DNA from: an uncultured Oscillospiraceae bacterium
GTDB lineage: Bacteria > Bacillota > Clostridia > Oscillospirales > JAAYXM01
NCBI GenBank assembly: GCA_934646115.1
Contig: CAKUEM010000014.1
Span: 1-37,134, forward strand
Direction of reading: 5' to 3'
Length of the DNA stretch: 37,134 nucleotides
The notes under the pieces are model-generated. The model was not told the origin of the DNA, searched no databases, and saw only the letters and a list, made by a program, of their open reading frames with translations. How positions within the stretch are numbered: the first letter of the stretch is position 1; each line of letters opens with the position of its first letter. Both the position numbers and the translations under genes were made by a program. Of this stretch, positions 1-9,117 are shown piece by piece.

Positions 1-346
1 CCGCGCGGACGGAGGCGGTTGTTTCTTTTAAAGTCTACGAAGATTCTGTTGAGTAGGTTGGGCATTCCCGCGCGGACAGAGGTGGTTGGTTCGATCTGTG
101 CCGTACAGCGCCAGAGGCGGATTTGCCTGATCTGCGCATGGACCGAAAGGGGGCTGCGTCCGGCTCACGATAGTGAGCAGCTTGCACGGGCAAAGAGGGC
201 GTTCCCGCGCGGACGGAGGCGGTTGTTTCTTTTAAAGTCTACGAAGATTCTGTTGAGTAGGTTGGGCATTCCCGCGCGGACGGAGGTGGTTGTTTCGACC
301 TGTGCCGTACAGCGCCAGCGGCGGATTTGCCTGATCTGCGCATGGA
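1..346. repeat. Imperfect tandem repeat, 204-bp period, two copies
   Basis: Positions 1-142 recur at 205-346 with a few substitutions, so the period is 204 bp. Inside each copy a shorter motif (CCGCGCGGAC followed by a GAGG-GGTTG block) occurs twice, 67 bp apart, at about 1, 68, 205 and 272. Because 204 is a multiple of three, a plus-strand reading frame passes through both copies and gives a falsely protein-like repeated peptide; it has no ribosome binding site and no family resemblance that I recognise. I regard this as a non-coding intergenic repeat, possibly a copy of a dispersed element cut by the window edge. The array may continue to the left. Confidence 0.8.
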
Positions 347-387
347 AAGACGAATTTCCGGCGGGTGCGCCGGTGAATATCGACCTC

Positions 388-428
388 AAAAAAACAGGCA
401 GCGCTTTGAAGCTTCAAAGCGCTGCCTG
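388..428 (-). terminator. Intrinsic terminator of metK-wecC
   Basis: Positions 395-428 form a perfect 34-base palindrome (17-bp arms, centre at 411/412). On the minus strand it is followed at once by seven T residues (plus-strand A run 388-394). It starts only a few bases past the wecC stop codon, as expected for a rho-independent terminator ending the minus-strand unit. Confidence 0.9.
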
Positions 429-434
429 CAAATC

Positions 435-1634
435 TTACCGCATCAGACCGATACAGTCATAAAACGGCTTTTTTGCAATGGTTTTCTTATCGTTTTTAAA
501 CTCGTTATGCGCAAGCGTGATGACGCTGAAATCCGCCTGATCGATCGCGTCGGCAAGCGAAAGGTTGGGGAATCCGTGAATTTCGGCGGTGTGCGCATTC
601 GGCTCACAGCAAAGCACGGAGAAGCCAAGGCTCTTTAAATGCTCGCATAAAATGATCGACGGGCTCTCGCGCAGATCATCAACATTCGGCTTATACGCCA
701 TGCCGAGCACCGCAATTTTCGCTCCCTGCTCGACCAGTGTGGCAACTTTTTCGGCGACGTAATGCGGCTTTTTATCATTTTCAAGGCGCGCCGCTAAAAT
801 CAGCGGCGTATCATCCTCAAACCGCTCATGAATAAACCACGGATCGACCGCGATGCAATGCCCGCCCACACCGGCGCCCGGCGTTAGAATATTCACGCGC
901 GGATGGCAGTTGGCAAGCTCGATAAGCTTGAACACATCCACATCGATCTGCTCGCAGATCATGGACAGCTCGTTGGCAAACGCGATGTTGATATCGCGAT
1001 ACGTATTCTCGGTCAGCTTGCACATCTCGGCGGTCACATCGTCGGTCACATGCAGCTTTCCGCCATCGACAAGCTTTGAGTAAATTTCAAGCACGAGCTT
1101 CGCGGCCTCCGGCGTGGATGCGCCGATGATGCGGTCATTCTCGCGCAGCTCAACCAGCATGCGCCCGGGAATAATACGCTCCGGGCAGTGCGCGGTATAG
1201 AACTGATCGCGCGTCAGCCCGCTGCCTTTTTCCAGGATCTCCGCCATCATTTCGGTCGTTTTCGGCGGCACGGTGGATTCTAAAATCACAAGCGCGCCGG
1301 GGCGGAGCGCAGGCGCAACCGTTTCTGCCGCGCTGCGCACAAAGCGCAGATCGGCGCGGCGCTTCTGACCCTCCACGGAAAACGGCGTCGGCACGCAGAT
1401 GATGTATGCGTCGGTCGAGGGGCACCGGGAGGCAAATGTCAGGTTCCCGGAGGCGACCGCCTCGGAAAACGCTTCCTGCAGACCCGGTTCTGAAATATGA
1501 ATATGCCCGCCGCGCAGTTGAGTCAAAACAGATTCGTTTACGTCAAAGCCGCAGACCTGAAAGCCTGCGCGCGCAAGCGTGATCGCGGTGGGCAGACCGA
1601 TATAGCCAAGCCCCACTACTGTAATTGTTTTCAT
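435..1634 (-). CDS. wecC: UDP-N-acetyl-D-mannosamine dehydrogenase-like nucleotide-sugar dehydrogenase
   Basis: This enzyme of the UDP-glucose/GDP-mannose dehydrogenase family is expected to oxidise UDP-ManNAc to UDP-ManNAcA with two NAD+ in the cytoplasm, supplying a uronic acid for surface polysaccharide. The 399-residue protein opens with a Rossmann motif GLGYIGLP (about residues 8-15). It carries the central-domain stretch HPRVNILTPG and the catalytic loop GVGGHCIAVDPWF with the nucleophile at Cys260, a wording typical of WecC rather than Ugd. The frame is open further upstream, but ATG at 1634 has a good AAGGAGA site on the minus strand, so I use it. It lies 22 bp downstream of metK and is probably co-transcribed with it. 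No WecB epimerase or glycosyltransferase is present in the window, so the substrate is a family-based inference; a related UDP-hexose dehydrogenase is the main alternative. Confidence 0.85.
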   Translation of the reverse strand: MKTITVVGLGYIGLPTAITLARAGFQVCGFDVNESVLTQLRGGHIHISEPGLQEAFSEAVASGNLTFASRCPSTDAYIICVPTPFSVEGQKRRADLRFVRSAAETVAPALRPGALVILESTVPPKTTEMMAEILEKGSGLTRDQFYTAHCPERIIPGRMLVELRENDRIIGASTPEAAKLVLEIYSKLVDGGKLHVTDDVTAEMCKLTENTYRDINIAFANELSMICEQIDVDVFKLIELANCHPRVNILTPGAGVGGHCIAVDPWFIHERFEDDTPLILAARLENDKKPHYVAEKVATLVEQGAKIAVLGMAYKPNVDDLRESPSIILCEHLKSLGFSVLCCEPNAHTAEIHGFPNLSLADAIDQADFSVITLAHNEFKNDKKTIAKKPFYDCIGLMR

Positions 1635-1656
1635 GCTGTCACACGTCTCCTTTTGC

Positions 1657-2853
1657 TTATAATCCTGCACTATCGCGCAAAATCGGCGCCATGTCCACGC
1701 GCTCCCACGGGAGATCCAGCTCCGGACGTCCGAAGTGACCATACGCGGCGGTCTGGCGATAGAGCGGACGGCGCAGATCAAAATATTCGATGATTTTTGC
1801 CGGACGCATATCAAAATGCTGCGTGATCAGAGCGGCAAGCTGCTCATCGGGGATCACGCCCGTGCCCTGCGTTTCCACCAGCACGGAAACCGGATGCGCC
1901 ACGCCGATCGCATACGCAAGCTCCAGCTCGCAGCGGCGCGCAAGCCCGGCGGCAACAACGTTTTTCGCGATATGGCGCGCCATATATGCCGCGCTGCGGT
2001 CTACCTTCGTGGGGTCCTTGCCGGAGAATGCGCCGCCGCCATGCCGCGCATAGCCACCGTAAGTATCCACGATGATTTTGCGCCCGGTCAGCCCGGAATC
2101 GCCCTGCGGACCGCCCACGACGAAGCGCCCGGTCGGGTTGATATAGATCCGGGTATTGGCGTCTATATATTCTGCGGGCATGATCGGCGCGATCACGGTT
2201 TCAACCATTGCATCGCGCAGGGTATTGAGCGAAATGTCGGGCGAATGCTGCGTGGAAAGCACGATCGTGTCGCACCGCGCAATATTGCCCTGCTCGTCAT
2301 ATTCAAAAGTGACCTGCGTTTTCCCGTCCGGACGGATAAAATCGATCTCGCCGGACTTGCGCACCTCAGCCAGACGCTGCGCCATGCGATGCGCATAGCT
2401 GATCGGTGCAGGCATCAGCTCGGGTGTTTCGTCGCACGCGAAGCCGAACATCATGCCCTGATCGCCCGCGCCGATCTGGTTTGCCGCGTCGTCCGCATGC
2501 GATTTGAATTCAAACGCATTGTCCACGCCGAGCGCGATATCGGGCGACTGCTCGTCGATCGAGGTGAGCACCGCGCAGGTGTTTGCGTCAAACCCGATCT
2601 CCTGCGAGTTATATCCGATCTCGCGGATTGTTTTGCGAACGATCGCCGGAATGTCTACATAGCATTGCGTGGAGATCTCGCCGACCACGAGCGCCATGCC
2701 CGTCGTCACCATGCTTTCGCAGGCAACGCGCGCCTGCTTGTCCTGCGCAAGGATCGCATCAAGCACCGCGTCGGAGATCTGGTCACACACCTTATCCGGA
2801 TGCCCTTCTGTTACGGATTCTGAAGTGAATTTATAATGCGCCAAAAATATCAT
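1657..2853 (-). CDS. metK: S-adenosylmethionine synthetase
   Basis: MetK makes S-adenosylmethionine from ATP and methionine, the methyl donor for all methyltransferases including the RNA methylase encoded further right. Visible signatures are FTSESVTEGHPDK followed by CDQISDAVLD near the N-terminus, GAGDQGMMFG in the middle and the glycine-rich GGGAFSGKDPTKVDRS. Length is about 398 residues, normal for the family. The start is uncertain: ATG 2853 gives MIFLAHYKF, while TTG 2844 would start at the conserved HYKFTSES block; neither has a strong AGGAGG site. The frame stays open to 2922 but that extension overlaps the promoter. It is the first gene of a two-gene minus-strand unit with wecC. No SAM riboswitch is evident in its short leader. 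Confidence 0.97.
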   Translation of the reverse strand: MIFLAHYKFTSESVTEGHPDKVCDQISDAVLDAILAQDKQARVACESMVTTGMALVVGEISTQCYVDIPAIVRKTIREIGYNSQEIGFDANTCAVLTSIDEQSPDIALGVDNAFEFKSHADDAANQIGAGDQGMMFGFACDETPELMPAPISYAHRMAQRLAEVRKSGEIDFIRPDGKTQVTFEYDEQGNIARCDTIVLSTQHSPDISLNTLRDAMVETVIAPIMPAEYIDANTRIYINPTGRFVVGGPQGDSGLTGRKIIVDTYGGYARHGGGAFSGKDPTKVDRSAAYMARHIAKNVVAAGLARRCELELAYAIGVAHPVSVLVETQGTGVIPDEQLAALITQHFDMRPAKIIEYFDLRRPLYRQTAAYGHFGRPELDLPWERVDMAPILRDSAGL

Positions 2854-2881
2854 CTCATTTCTGCTTTGGATATACTGTTTA

Positions 2882-2909
2882 AGTATAGCACATTTTTTCA
2901 AAAAAACAA
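2882..2909 (-). promoter_or_regulatory. Promoter of metK-wecC
   Basis: On the minus strand TTGTTT (2909-2904) is followed after 16 bp by TATACT (2887-2882), with TGC just before it, an extended -10. It sits about 30 bp upstream of the metK start in AT-rich DNA. Confidence 0.65.
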
Positions 2910-2989
2910 AGTTTTTTCGCAAATCTGCGCAAAAAACAGAAAAATGGCGAAAAAAATTTAAAAATCGCTCGATTTACGAACTAATGTAC

Positions 2990-3018
2990 TTGAAAAAAAC
3001 GTAAAAATGTGTTAGAAT
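2990..3018 (+). promoter_or_regulatory. Promoter of radC-uvrB-uvrA
   Basis: TTGAAA at 2990-2995 and TAGAAT at 3013-3018 are separated by 17 bp, close to the sigma-A consensus. It lies about 75 bp upstream of radC and is divergent from the metK promoter. I saw no convincing LexA-type site, so SOS control is not shown. Confidence 0.75.
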
Positions 3019-3095
3019 ATTACTATTATTGATTTTGCAGTCGCAAAAGAGCAAGATAGTGCAAGATAAACGAGATATGGGCAGGTGGAAAAGGC

Positions 3096-3770
3096 ATGGC
3101 GGCTGGGCATCGCGAGCGCCTTCGCAAGCGCTTTATGGTGGAGGATATTGATAATATTCCAGAATATATCGTGCTTGAAATGCTGTTGACCGGCGTGGTG
3201 CGGCGGCGTGATACCAGCGAGCTTGCGCGCGAGCTGATCGCGGCGTTCGGAAGTCTCGCCAAGGTGATCGACGCGCCGGAGGCGGAGCTTTTAAAAATTC
3301 CCGGAATGGGACAGTCAATGGTGACGCATATTAAGCTTATTCCAAAGTTTTATCGCAAGTACCGCCTGTCTAAATGGGAGAACCGGCTGGTTTTTCACGA
3401 TCTTGCGCATGCGGGCGATTATCTGGTGGACAAGGTGATCGGCTTTGATCATGAGGTTCTGGTCGTGCTGTGTATGGACAGTAATTGCCGCGTGCTGGCA
3501 ACGCAAAAGGTGTTTGAAGGCAACATCAACGCGGTGCATGTGAGCATGCGGCAGATCGTGGATACCGCGCTGCACTATAACGCGTCGCGCGTGATCATTG
3601 CGCACAATCATTTAAGCGGGAACGCGCTGCCCTCCAATGAGGACCTGGTCACAACGCGGAAGGTGCGCGATGCGCTGGAGATGGTGGGCGTTCGGTTAGA
3701 CGATCATATTATTATTGCGGATGACGACTATGTTTCGCTTTCGCAAAGCGGGTTCTTTGCGCAAATCTGA
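3096..3770 (+). CDS. radC: RadC/UPF0758 family JAB-domain protein
   Basis: This 224-residue protein belongs to the RadC (YeeS/UPF0758) family. An N-terminal helix-hairpin-helix-like region (about residues 5-85, with ELLKIPGMGQ) precedes a C-terminal JAMM/MPN metal-binding fold. The metal motif reads HNHLSGNALPSNED, with candidate ligands His170, His172 and Asp183; the usual proline after the second His is a leucine here. The family's biochemical role is unsettled despite the old name, which came from a misassigned radiation-sensitive mutant. ATG 3096 is preceded by AGGTGG. It is the first gene after a good promoter and lies 16 bp before uvrB, so it is probably co-expressed with excision repair genes. 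That association is suggestive of a DNA-related job but is not proof. Confidence 0.9.
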   Translation: MAAGHRERLRKRFMVEDIDNIPEYIVLEMLLTGVVRRRDTSELARELIAAFGSLAKVIDAPEAELLKIPGMGQSMVTHIKLIPKFYRKYRLSKWENRLVFHDLAHAGDYLVDKVIGFDHEVLVVLCMDSNCRVLATQKVFEGNINAVHVSMRQIVDTALHYNASRVIIAHNHLSGNALPSNEDLVTTRKVRDALEMVGVRLDDHIIIADDDYVSLSQSGFFAQI

Positions 3771-3786
3771 GCCGGAGGTGAGTGAA

Positions 3787-5754
3787 ATGGGTGAGTTTCA
3801 TGTGGTTTCGCCCTATGAGCCGAGCGGGGATCAGCCGCAGGCGATCGAAAAGCTTGCGCGCGGCGTCACGCTTGGGCTGGAGGAGCAGACGCTGCTCGGC
3901 GTGACCGGCTCGGGCAAGACCTATACGATCGCAAAGGTGATCGAACGGGTGCAGCGGCCGACGCTGGTTCTGGCGCATAATAAAACGCTCGCCGCGCAGC
4001 TTTGCAGCGAATTTCGCGAGTTTTTTCCCGATAATGCGGTGGAATATTTCGTTTCTTATTTCGATTATTATCAGCCGGAGGCGTATATTCCGCATACCGA
4101 TACTTATATTGAAAAGGATTCCTCTACCAATGAGGAGATCGACCGGCTGCGCCACAGCGCGACCTCGTCGCTCGCCGAGCGGCGCGATGTAATCATCGTG
4201 GCAAGCGTTTCGTGCATTTACGGCCTGGGCGACCCGATCGATTATCACAGCATGGTGATCTCCCTGCGCCCCGGCATGACGGCGGAGCGCGACGCGGTGA
4301 TCCGCAAGCTGATCGAAATTCGCTATGAGCGCAACGATATTGCGTTTGAGCGCAATAAATTCCGCGTGCGCGGCGATACGATCGAGGTTTTCCCGGTTTA
4401 TTCGGCAGACAGCGCGATCCGCATCGAGTTTTTCGGCGATGAGGTCGAGCGCATTTGCGAGGTGAACGTCTTGACCGGCGCGCCAAAGCGCGAGCTGATG
4501 CACACGGCGATCTATCCGGCGTCGCACTATGTGTCCACGCCGGAAAAAATGGCGCGCGCGATCGACGAGATTTTAGAAGAGATGGAGGCGCGCGTTAAAA
4601 CATTTGAAGAAGAAGGCAAGCTGATCGAGGCGCAGCGCATTCGTCAGCGCACGCTCTATGACGTGGAGATGATCCAGGAGATCGGCTATTGCAACGGGAT
4701 CGAAAATTATTCGCGCATTATCAGCGGGCGCAAGCCGGGCAGCGCGCCTTACACGCTGCTCGATTATTTCCCGGACGATTTTCTGCTGGTCGTGGACGAA
4801 TCGCACGTGACGCTGCCGCAGGTGCGCGGCATGTATGCGGGCGACCGTTCGCGCAAGGAGACGCTTGTGAATTTCGGCTTCCGCCTGCCCTCGGCGTTTG
4901 ATAACCGCCCGCTCAATTTTGAAGAATTTGAGCAGCATATCAATCAGGCGATCTATGTTTCGGCAACGCCGGGCGAATATGAGCGCTCGCGCTCTGCGCA
5001 GACGGTGGAACAGGTCATTCGCCCGACCGGGCTGCTCGATCCGGAGATCGAGGTCCGCCCGGTGGAGGGGCAGATCGATGATTTGATCGGCGAGATCCAT
5101 GCGCGCGTGGCGCAGGGCGAGCGCGTGCTGGCGACCACGCTGACCAAAAAAATGGCGGAGGATCTGACCGCGTATTTGGAAAATGTAGGCATCAAGGTGA
5201 AGTATTTGCACCACGACGTGGCGACGATCGAGCGCATGGAGATCATCCGCGATCTGCGGCTCGGCACGTTTGACGTGTTGGTCGGCATCAATCTGCTGCG
5301 CGAGGGGCTGGATATCCCGGAGGTGTCGCTCGTTGTGATCCTCGATGCGGATAAAGAGGGCTTTTTGCGCAGCGAGACCTCGCTGATTCAGACGATCGGC
5401 CGCGCCGCGCGCAATGACCACGGCAAGGTCATCATGTATGCCGATTCTGTGACCGATTCGATGGCGCGCGCCATCACGGAGACCGAGCGCCGCCGCGCTA
5501 TCCAGATGCAATTCAATGAAGAGCATGGCATCGTGCCGAAAACGATCCATAAAAACGTGCATGAGCTGATCGAGATCTCGAAGGACGCGGAGAGTACGAA
5601 GAGCGCGAAGAAGCTCGATCGCCGCGAGCGCGAGCAGATGATCAAAAAGCTGGAGGACGATATGAAGGAAGCGGCGAAAATGCTGGAGTTTGAGTATGCC
5701 GCGATGCTGCGCGACAAGATTATTGAGCTGCGCGGCAAGGGAGAAGGGAATTGA
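3787..5754 (+). CDS. uvrB: Excinuclease ABC subunit B
   Basis: UvrB is the damage-verifying helicase-like subunit of nucleotide excision repair; it receives damage from UvrA and recruits UvrC. The 655-residue protein begins FHVVSPYEPSGDQPQAI and shows Walker A GVTGSGKT, the beta-hairpin tract YFDYYQPEAYIP, a Walker B-like VVDESH, the helicase motif ATTLTKKMAEDL and motif VI QTIGRAARN. The C-terminus carries the UVR coiled coil that binds UvrC. The frame is open from 3715, inside radC, but ATG 3787 has a perfect GGAGGTG site and fits family alignments. It overlaps uvrA or ends just before it, depending on the uvrA start chosen. Confidence 0.97.
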   Translation: MGEFHVVSPYEPSGDQPQAIEKLARGVTLGLEEQTLLGVTGSGKTYTIAKVIERVQRPTLVLAHNKTLAAQLCSEFREFFPDNAVEYFVSYFDYYQPEAYIPHTDTYIEKDSSTNEEIDRLRHSATSSLAERRDVIIVASVSCIYGLGDPIDYHSMVISLRPGMTAERDAVIRKLIEIRYERNDIAFERNKFRVRGDTIEVFPVYSADSAIRIEFFGDEVERICEVNVLTGAPKRELMHTAIYPASHYVSTPEKMARAIDEILEEMEARVKTFEEEGKLIEAQRIRQRTLYDVEMIQEIGYCNGIENYSRIISGRKPGSAPYTLLDYFPDDFLLVVDESHVTLPQVRGMYAGDRSRKETLVNFGFRLPSAFDNRPLNFEEFEQHINQAIYVSATPGEYERSRSAQTVEQVIRPTGLLDPEIEVRPVEGQIDDLIGEIHARVAQGERVLATTLTKKMAEDLTAYLENVGIKVKYLHHDVATIERMEIIRDLRLGTFDVLVGINLLREGLDIPEVSLVVILDADKEGFLRSETSLIQTIGRAARNDHGKVIMYADSVTDSMARAITETERRRAIQMQFNEEHGIVPKTIHKNVHELIEISKDAESTKSAKKLDRREREQMIKKLEDDMKEAAKMLEFEYAAMLRDKIIELRGKGEGN

Positions 5755-5759
5755 GATAC

Positions 5760-8621
5760 ATGCTGCATAACATTTTTGTAAAGGGCGCGCGGGAGCATAA
5801 TTTAAAAAATATCGATGTCGAGATCCCGCGCGATCAGCTCGTGGTTTTGACCGGACTGTCCGGCTCTGGCAAGTCGAGCCTTGCGTTTGACACGATCTAT
5901 GCCGAGGGGCAGCGCCGCTATGTCGAGTCGCTGTCGTCCTACGCGCGCCAGTTCTTGGGGCAGATGGAGAAGCCGGATGTGGATTATATCGAGGGGCTGT
6001 CGCCCGCCATTTCCATCGATCAGAAAACCACGTCGAAAAATCCGCGCTCCACAGTCGGCACGGTGACGGAAATCTATGACTATCTGCGCCTGCTCTGGGC
6101 GCGCATCGGCATCCCGCACTGCCCGAAATGCGGCAAGGTGATCGAGCAGCAGACGATCGACCAGATCATCGAGCAGATCATGCGCCTGCCCGCCGGGACC
6201 AAGGTGCAGATCTTAGCGCCGATCGTGCGCGCGCGCAAGGGCGAGTATGCCAAGGTGTTTGAGGACGCGGCGAAATCCGGCTATGTGCGCGTGCGCGTGG
6301 ACGGGAGCATTTATGACCTGAGCGAGAAGATCACGCTGGATAAAAACAAGAAGCATAATATCGAGATCGTGGTCGACCGTCTGGTGATCAAGGAGGAGGC
6401 GCGCTCGCGCCTGGTCGATTCGGTCGAGATCGCGGCGAATCTCGCGGGCGGGCTTGTGATTTTAGACGTTGTGGGCGGCGAGGAGCAGCTGTTTTCGCAA
6501 AATTACGCCTGCGATGACTGCGGGATCAGCATCGAGGAGCTGACGCCGCGCATGTTTTCGTTTAATAACCCCTATGGCGCGTGTCCGGATTGTACCGGGC
6601 TTGGCACCTGGCTGAAAATCGACCCGGATCTGATCATTCCCAATAAAAAGCTCTCTATTTTAGAGGGCGCGATCCAGGCGTCCGGCTGGACGAATGCAGA
6701 GCCGGGCACGATCGCGCGGATGTATTATGACGGGCTTGCAAAGTTTTATCATTTTAAGCTCTCCACCCCGGTGGAAAAGCTGCCGGAGCAGGCGCTGCAT
6801 GCGGTGCTTTACGGCACGGGAAAGGATAAAATTGAGCTGAAGTATGACAAAGCGTATGGAAAAGGGGCTTATACGCAGGCGTTTGAGGGCGTGATCACAA
6901 ATCTTGAGCGCCGGTATCATGAATCGAACAGCGAGGCGATGCGCGCGGATATTGAAGAGTGCATGTCAAACATCACCTGCCCGACCTGTCAGGGCAAGCG
7001 CCTGAAAAAAGAAGCGCTTGCGGTCACGGTCGGCGGGATGAACCTTGCGGATTTTACCGCGCTTTCCGTGACCGATGCGATTGCGTTTATCGAGCGGCTC
7101 AAACCGAAACTGACAAAGAAAGAAACGATGATCGCAGAGCGAATTTTAAAAGAGATCTGCGAGCGTCTGGGCTTCTTAAAAAGCGTGGGGCTTGAGTACT
7201 TAACGCTTGCGCGCAGCGCGGGTACATTGTCCGGCGGGGAAAGTCAGCGCATTCGGCTTGCCACGCAGATCGGCTCGTCGCTCATGGGCGTGCTCTATAT
7301 TTTGGATGAGCCGTCGATCGGGCTGCATCAGCGCGATAACGATAAGCTGCTCGCCACGCTGAAAAGCCTGCGCGATCTGGGCAATACCCTCCTGGTTGTC
7401 GAGCATGATGAGGATACGATGCGCGCGGCGGATTATGTGATCGACGTCGGTCCGGGCGCGGGCGTGCATGGCGGCGAGATCGTTTGCGCAGGAACGGTGG
7501 AGCAGATCGAGGCATGCGAAGCTTCAATTACCGGGCAGTATCTGTCCGGCAAGCGCAAGATCCCGGTGCCCAAAACGCGGCGCGCGGGAAATGGACAGCA
7601 GCTGATCGTGCGCGGCGCGGCGGAGAATAATTTAAAAAATATCGATGTCGCCATTCCGCTCGGCACGCTGACCTGCGTGACCGGCGTGTCCGGCTCGGGC
7701 AAGTCGTCGCTCGTGAACGAAATTTTATATAAAAGCCTTGCGGCAGAATTAAACCGCGCAAAGCTGCGACCGGGCAAATTTGCAAAGCTTGAGGGGCTTT
7801 CCGCGCTCGATAAGGTGATCAATATCGACCAGTCGCCGATCGGGCGCACGCCGCGCTCCAACCCTGCAACGTATACCGGCGTGTTTAATGACATTCGCGC
7901 GCTGTTTGCCGCAACGCAGGACGCGAAAATGCGCGGCTACAGCGCCGGGCGCTTTTCCTTTAATGTGCGCGGCGGGCGCTGCGAGGCGTGCGGCGGCGAT
8001 GGGCTGCTTAAAATCGAGATGCATTTCCTGCCGGATATTTATGTCGCGTGCGACGTGTGCGGCGGCAAGCGCTATAATCGCGAGACGCTCGAGGTGCGCT
8101 ATAAGGGCAAAAATATTTATGAAGTGCTGGAGATGACCTGCGAGGAGGCGCGCGGATTTTTTGAAAATCAGCCGAAAATTGCGCGCAAGATCGAAACGCT
8201 GTGCGAGGTGGGGCTGGGCTATGTGAAGCTCGGGCAGGCATCGACCACGCTGTCCGGCGGCGAGGCGCAGCGTGTGAAGCTTGCGACCGAGCTGTCCAAG
8301 CGCAGCACGGGCAAAACGATTTATATTTTGGATGAGCCGACGACCGGGCTGCACGTTGCCGATGTGCATAAGCTGATCGAAATGCTCGACCGGCTGGTGC
8401 AGGCGGGGAACACGGTCGTTGTGATCGAGCATAATCTGGATGTGATCAAAACGGCGGACCATATTATCGATCTCGGACCGGAGGGCGGCGATCGCGGCGG
8501 CGAGATCGTTTGCTGCGGCACGCCGGAGCAGGTCGCGGAGGATCCGCGCTCGTATACCGGGAAGTATCTTGCGAAAATGCTTACCCCGGCGGCGCACGAT
8601 CAAGTGAAAACCCGTCGCTAA
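5760..8621 (+). CDS. uvrA: Excinuclease ABC subunit A
   Basis: UvrA is the dimeric damage-recognition ATPase of excision repair. The 953-residue protein has two ABC ATPase halves. The first P-loop is GLSGSGKSS near residue 30 and the second is GVSGSGKSS near residue 645, each followed by an LSGGE signature (LSGGESQR and LSGGEAQR). Zinc-binding pairs are visible as CPKCG, CDDCG/CPDC and CEACG/CDVCGGKR. Length is normal for the family. ATG 5760 gives MLHNIFVKGAREHNL, matching typical starts; an in-frame TTG at 5751 overlapping the uvrB stop is the alternative and would add three residues. The purine-rich AAGGGAGAAGGGAA site can serve either. A strong terminator lies about 130 bp downstream. Confidence 0.97.
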   Translation: MLHNIFVKGAREHNLKNIDVEIPRDQLVVLTGLSGSGKSSLAFDTIYAEGQRRYVESLSSYARQFLGQMEKPDVDYIEGLSPAISIDQKTTSKNPRSTVGTVTEIYDYLRLLWARIGIPHCPKCGKVIEQQTIDQIIEQIMRLPAGTKVQILAPIVRARKGEYAKVFEDAAKSGYVRVRVDGSIYDLSEKITLDKNKKHNIEIVVDRLVIKEEARSRLVDSVEIAANLAGGLVILDVVGGEEQLFSQNYACDDCGISIEELTPRMFSFNNPYGACPDCTGLGTWLKIDPDLIIPNKKLSILEGAIQASGWTNAEPGTIARMYYDGLAKFYHFKLSTPVEKLPEQALHAVLYGTGKDKIELKYDKAYGKGAYTQAFEGVITNLERRYHESNSEAMRADIEECMSNITCPTCQGKRLKKEALAVTVGGMNLADFTALSVTDAIAFIERLKPKLTKKETMIAERILKEICERLGFLKSVGLEYLTLARSAGTLSGGESQRIRLATQIGSSLMGVLYILDEPSIGLHQRDNDKLLATLKSLRDLGNTLLVVEHDEDTMRAADYVIDVGPGAGVHGGEIVCAGTVEQIEACEASITGQYLSGKRKIPVPKTRRAGNGQQLIVRGAAENNLKNIDVAIPLGTLTCVTGVSGSGKSSLVNEILYKSLAAELNRAKLRPGKFAKLEGLSALDKVINIDQSPIGRTPRSNPATYTGVFNDIRALFAATQDAKMRGYSAGRFSFNVRGGRCEACGGDGLLKIEMHFLPDIYVACDVCGGKRYNRETLEVRYKGKNIYEVLEMTCEEARGFFENQPKIARKIETLCEVGLGYVKLGQASTTLSGGEAQRVKLATELSKRSTGKTIYILDEPTTGLHVADVHKLIEMLDRLVQAGNTVVVIEHNLDVIKTADHIIDLGPEGGDRGGEIVCCGTPEQVAEDPRSYTGKYLAKMLTPAAHDQVKTRR

Positions 8622-8753
8622 AAAGGCGTGTATGCCAACAGTAAAATTTGATGATGGAACGAAAAACACTTCGAGCTTGTTTAGATATGCGTTTGCAAAG
8701 CAGTTCAGACCAGAATTACGGAATGTGCATCTATCAGGCGGAGCGGGCAACAA

Positions 8754-8790
8754 AATAATGGGTATCTGGCTTTGGATACCCATTATTTTT
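8754..8790 (+). terminator. Intrinsic terminator after uvrA
   Basis: Arms 8754-8766 (AATAATGGGTATC) and 8775-8787 are fully complementary (13 bp) with an 8-nt loop, followed by a T-rich stretch ending at 8790. It lies about 130 bp past the uvrA stop and probably ends the radC-uvrBA transcript. Confidence 0.85.
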
Positions 8791-9117
8791 GTTGTCGCGC
8801 TAGTATCCCAAGAAGTCTCAAAAAGCCTGCTATATCAATGGTTTTCGCTGATCAAACGGCGCTTGCTGCACCACGATCACACTATTTGCGGAAGAGTCTT
8901 GATGCTGGTCTGTGCGGGACTGGGCGCATGTTCAACGCCGCTTCCACGACCGACCGGACAATCCGAAATACAGAAAGCGTGGCGGCAGACGCGGGCTTGC
9001 TTATGCAACGCCAAGCTCGCCGAAAATAGGTTTGATTGACGCATTGGGCGCCGCAGCTTTGTCCGCCCAGGTGCGAGACAGATTCCTATCCGGCACAAAG
9101 GTCACGCCGTCCGGGCA

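Noticed and set aside
19..462. 147-codon frame through the left-edge repeat
   Set aside because: It exists because the repeat period is a multiple of three; no ribosome site, no recognisable domain, and it runs through the wecC terminator into the wecC gene.
1735..2823. 362-codon plus-strand frame opposite metK
   Set aside because: Shadow of metK; Arg/His-rich and with no ribosome site.
2854..3095. SAM riboswitch or LexA box in the metK-radC gap
   Set aside because: The metK leader after the predicted promoter is too short for a SAM riboswitch, and no GAAC-N4-GTTC-type box is visible.
8632..9039. 135-codon frame after uvrA with a hydrophobic stretch
   Set aside because: The hydrophobic part is encoded across the perfect terminator hairpin at 8754-8790, so it is most likely a chance frame.
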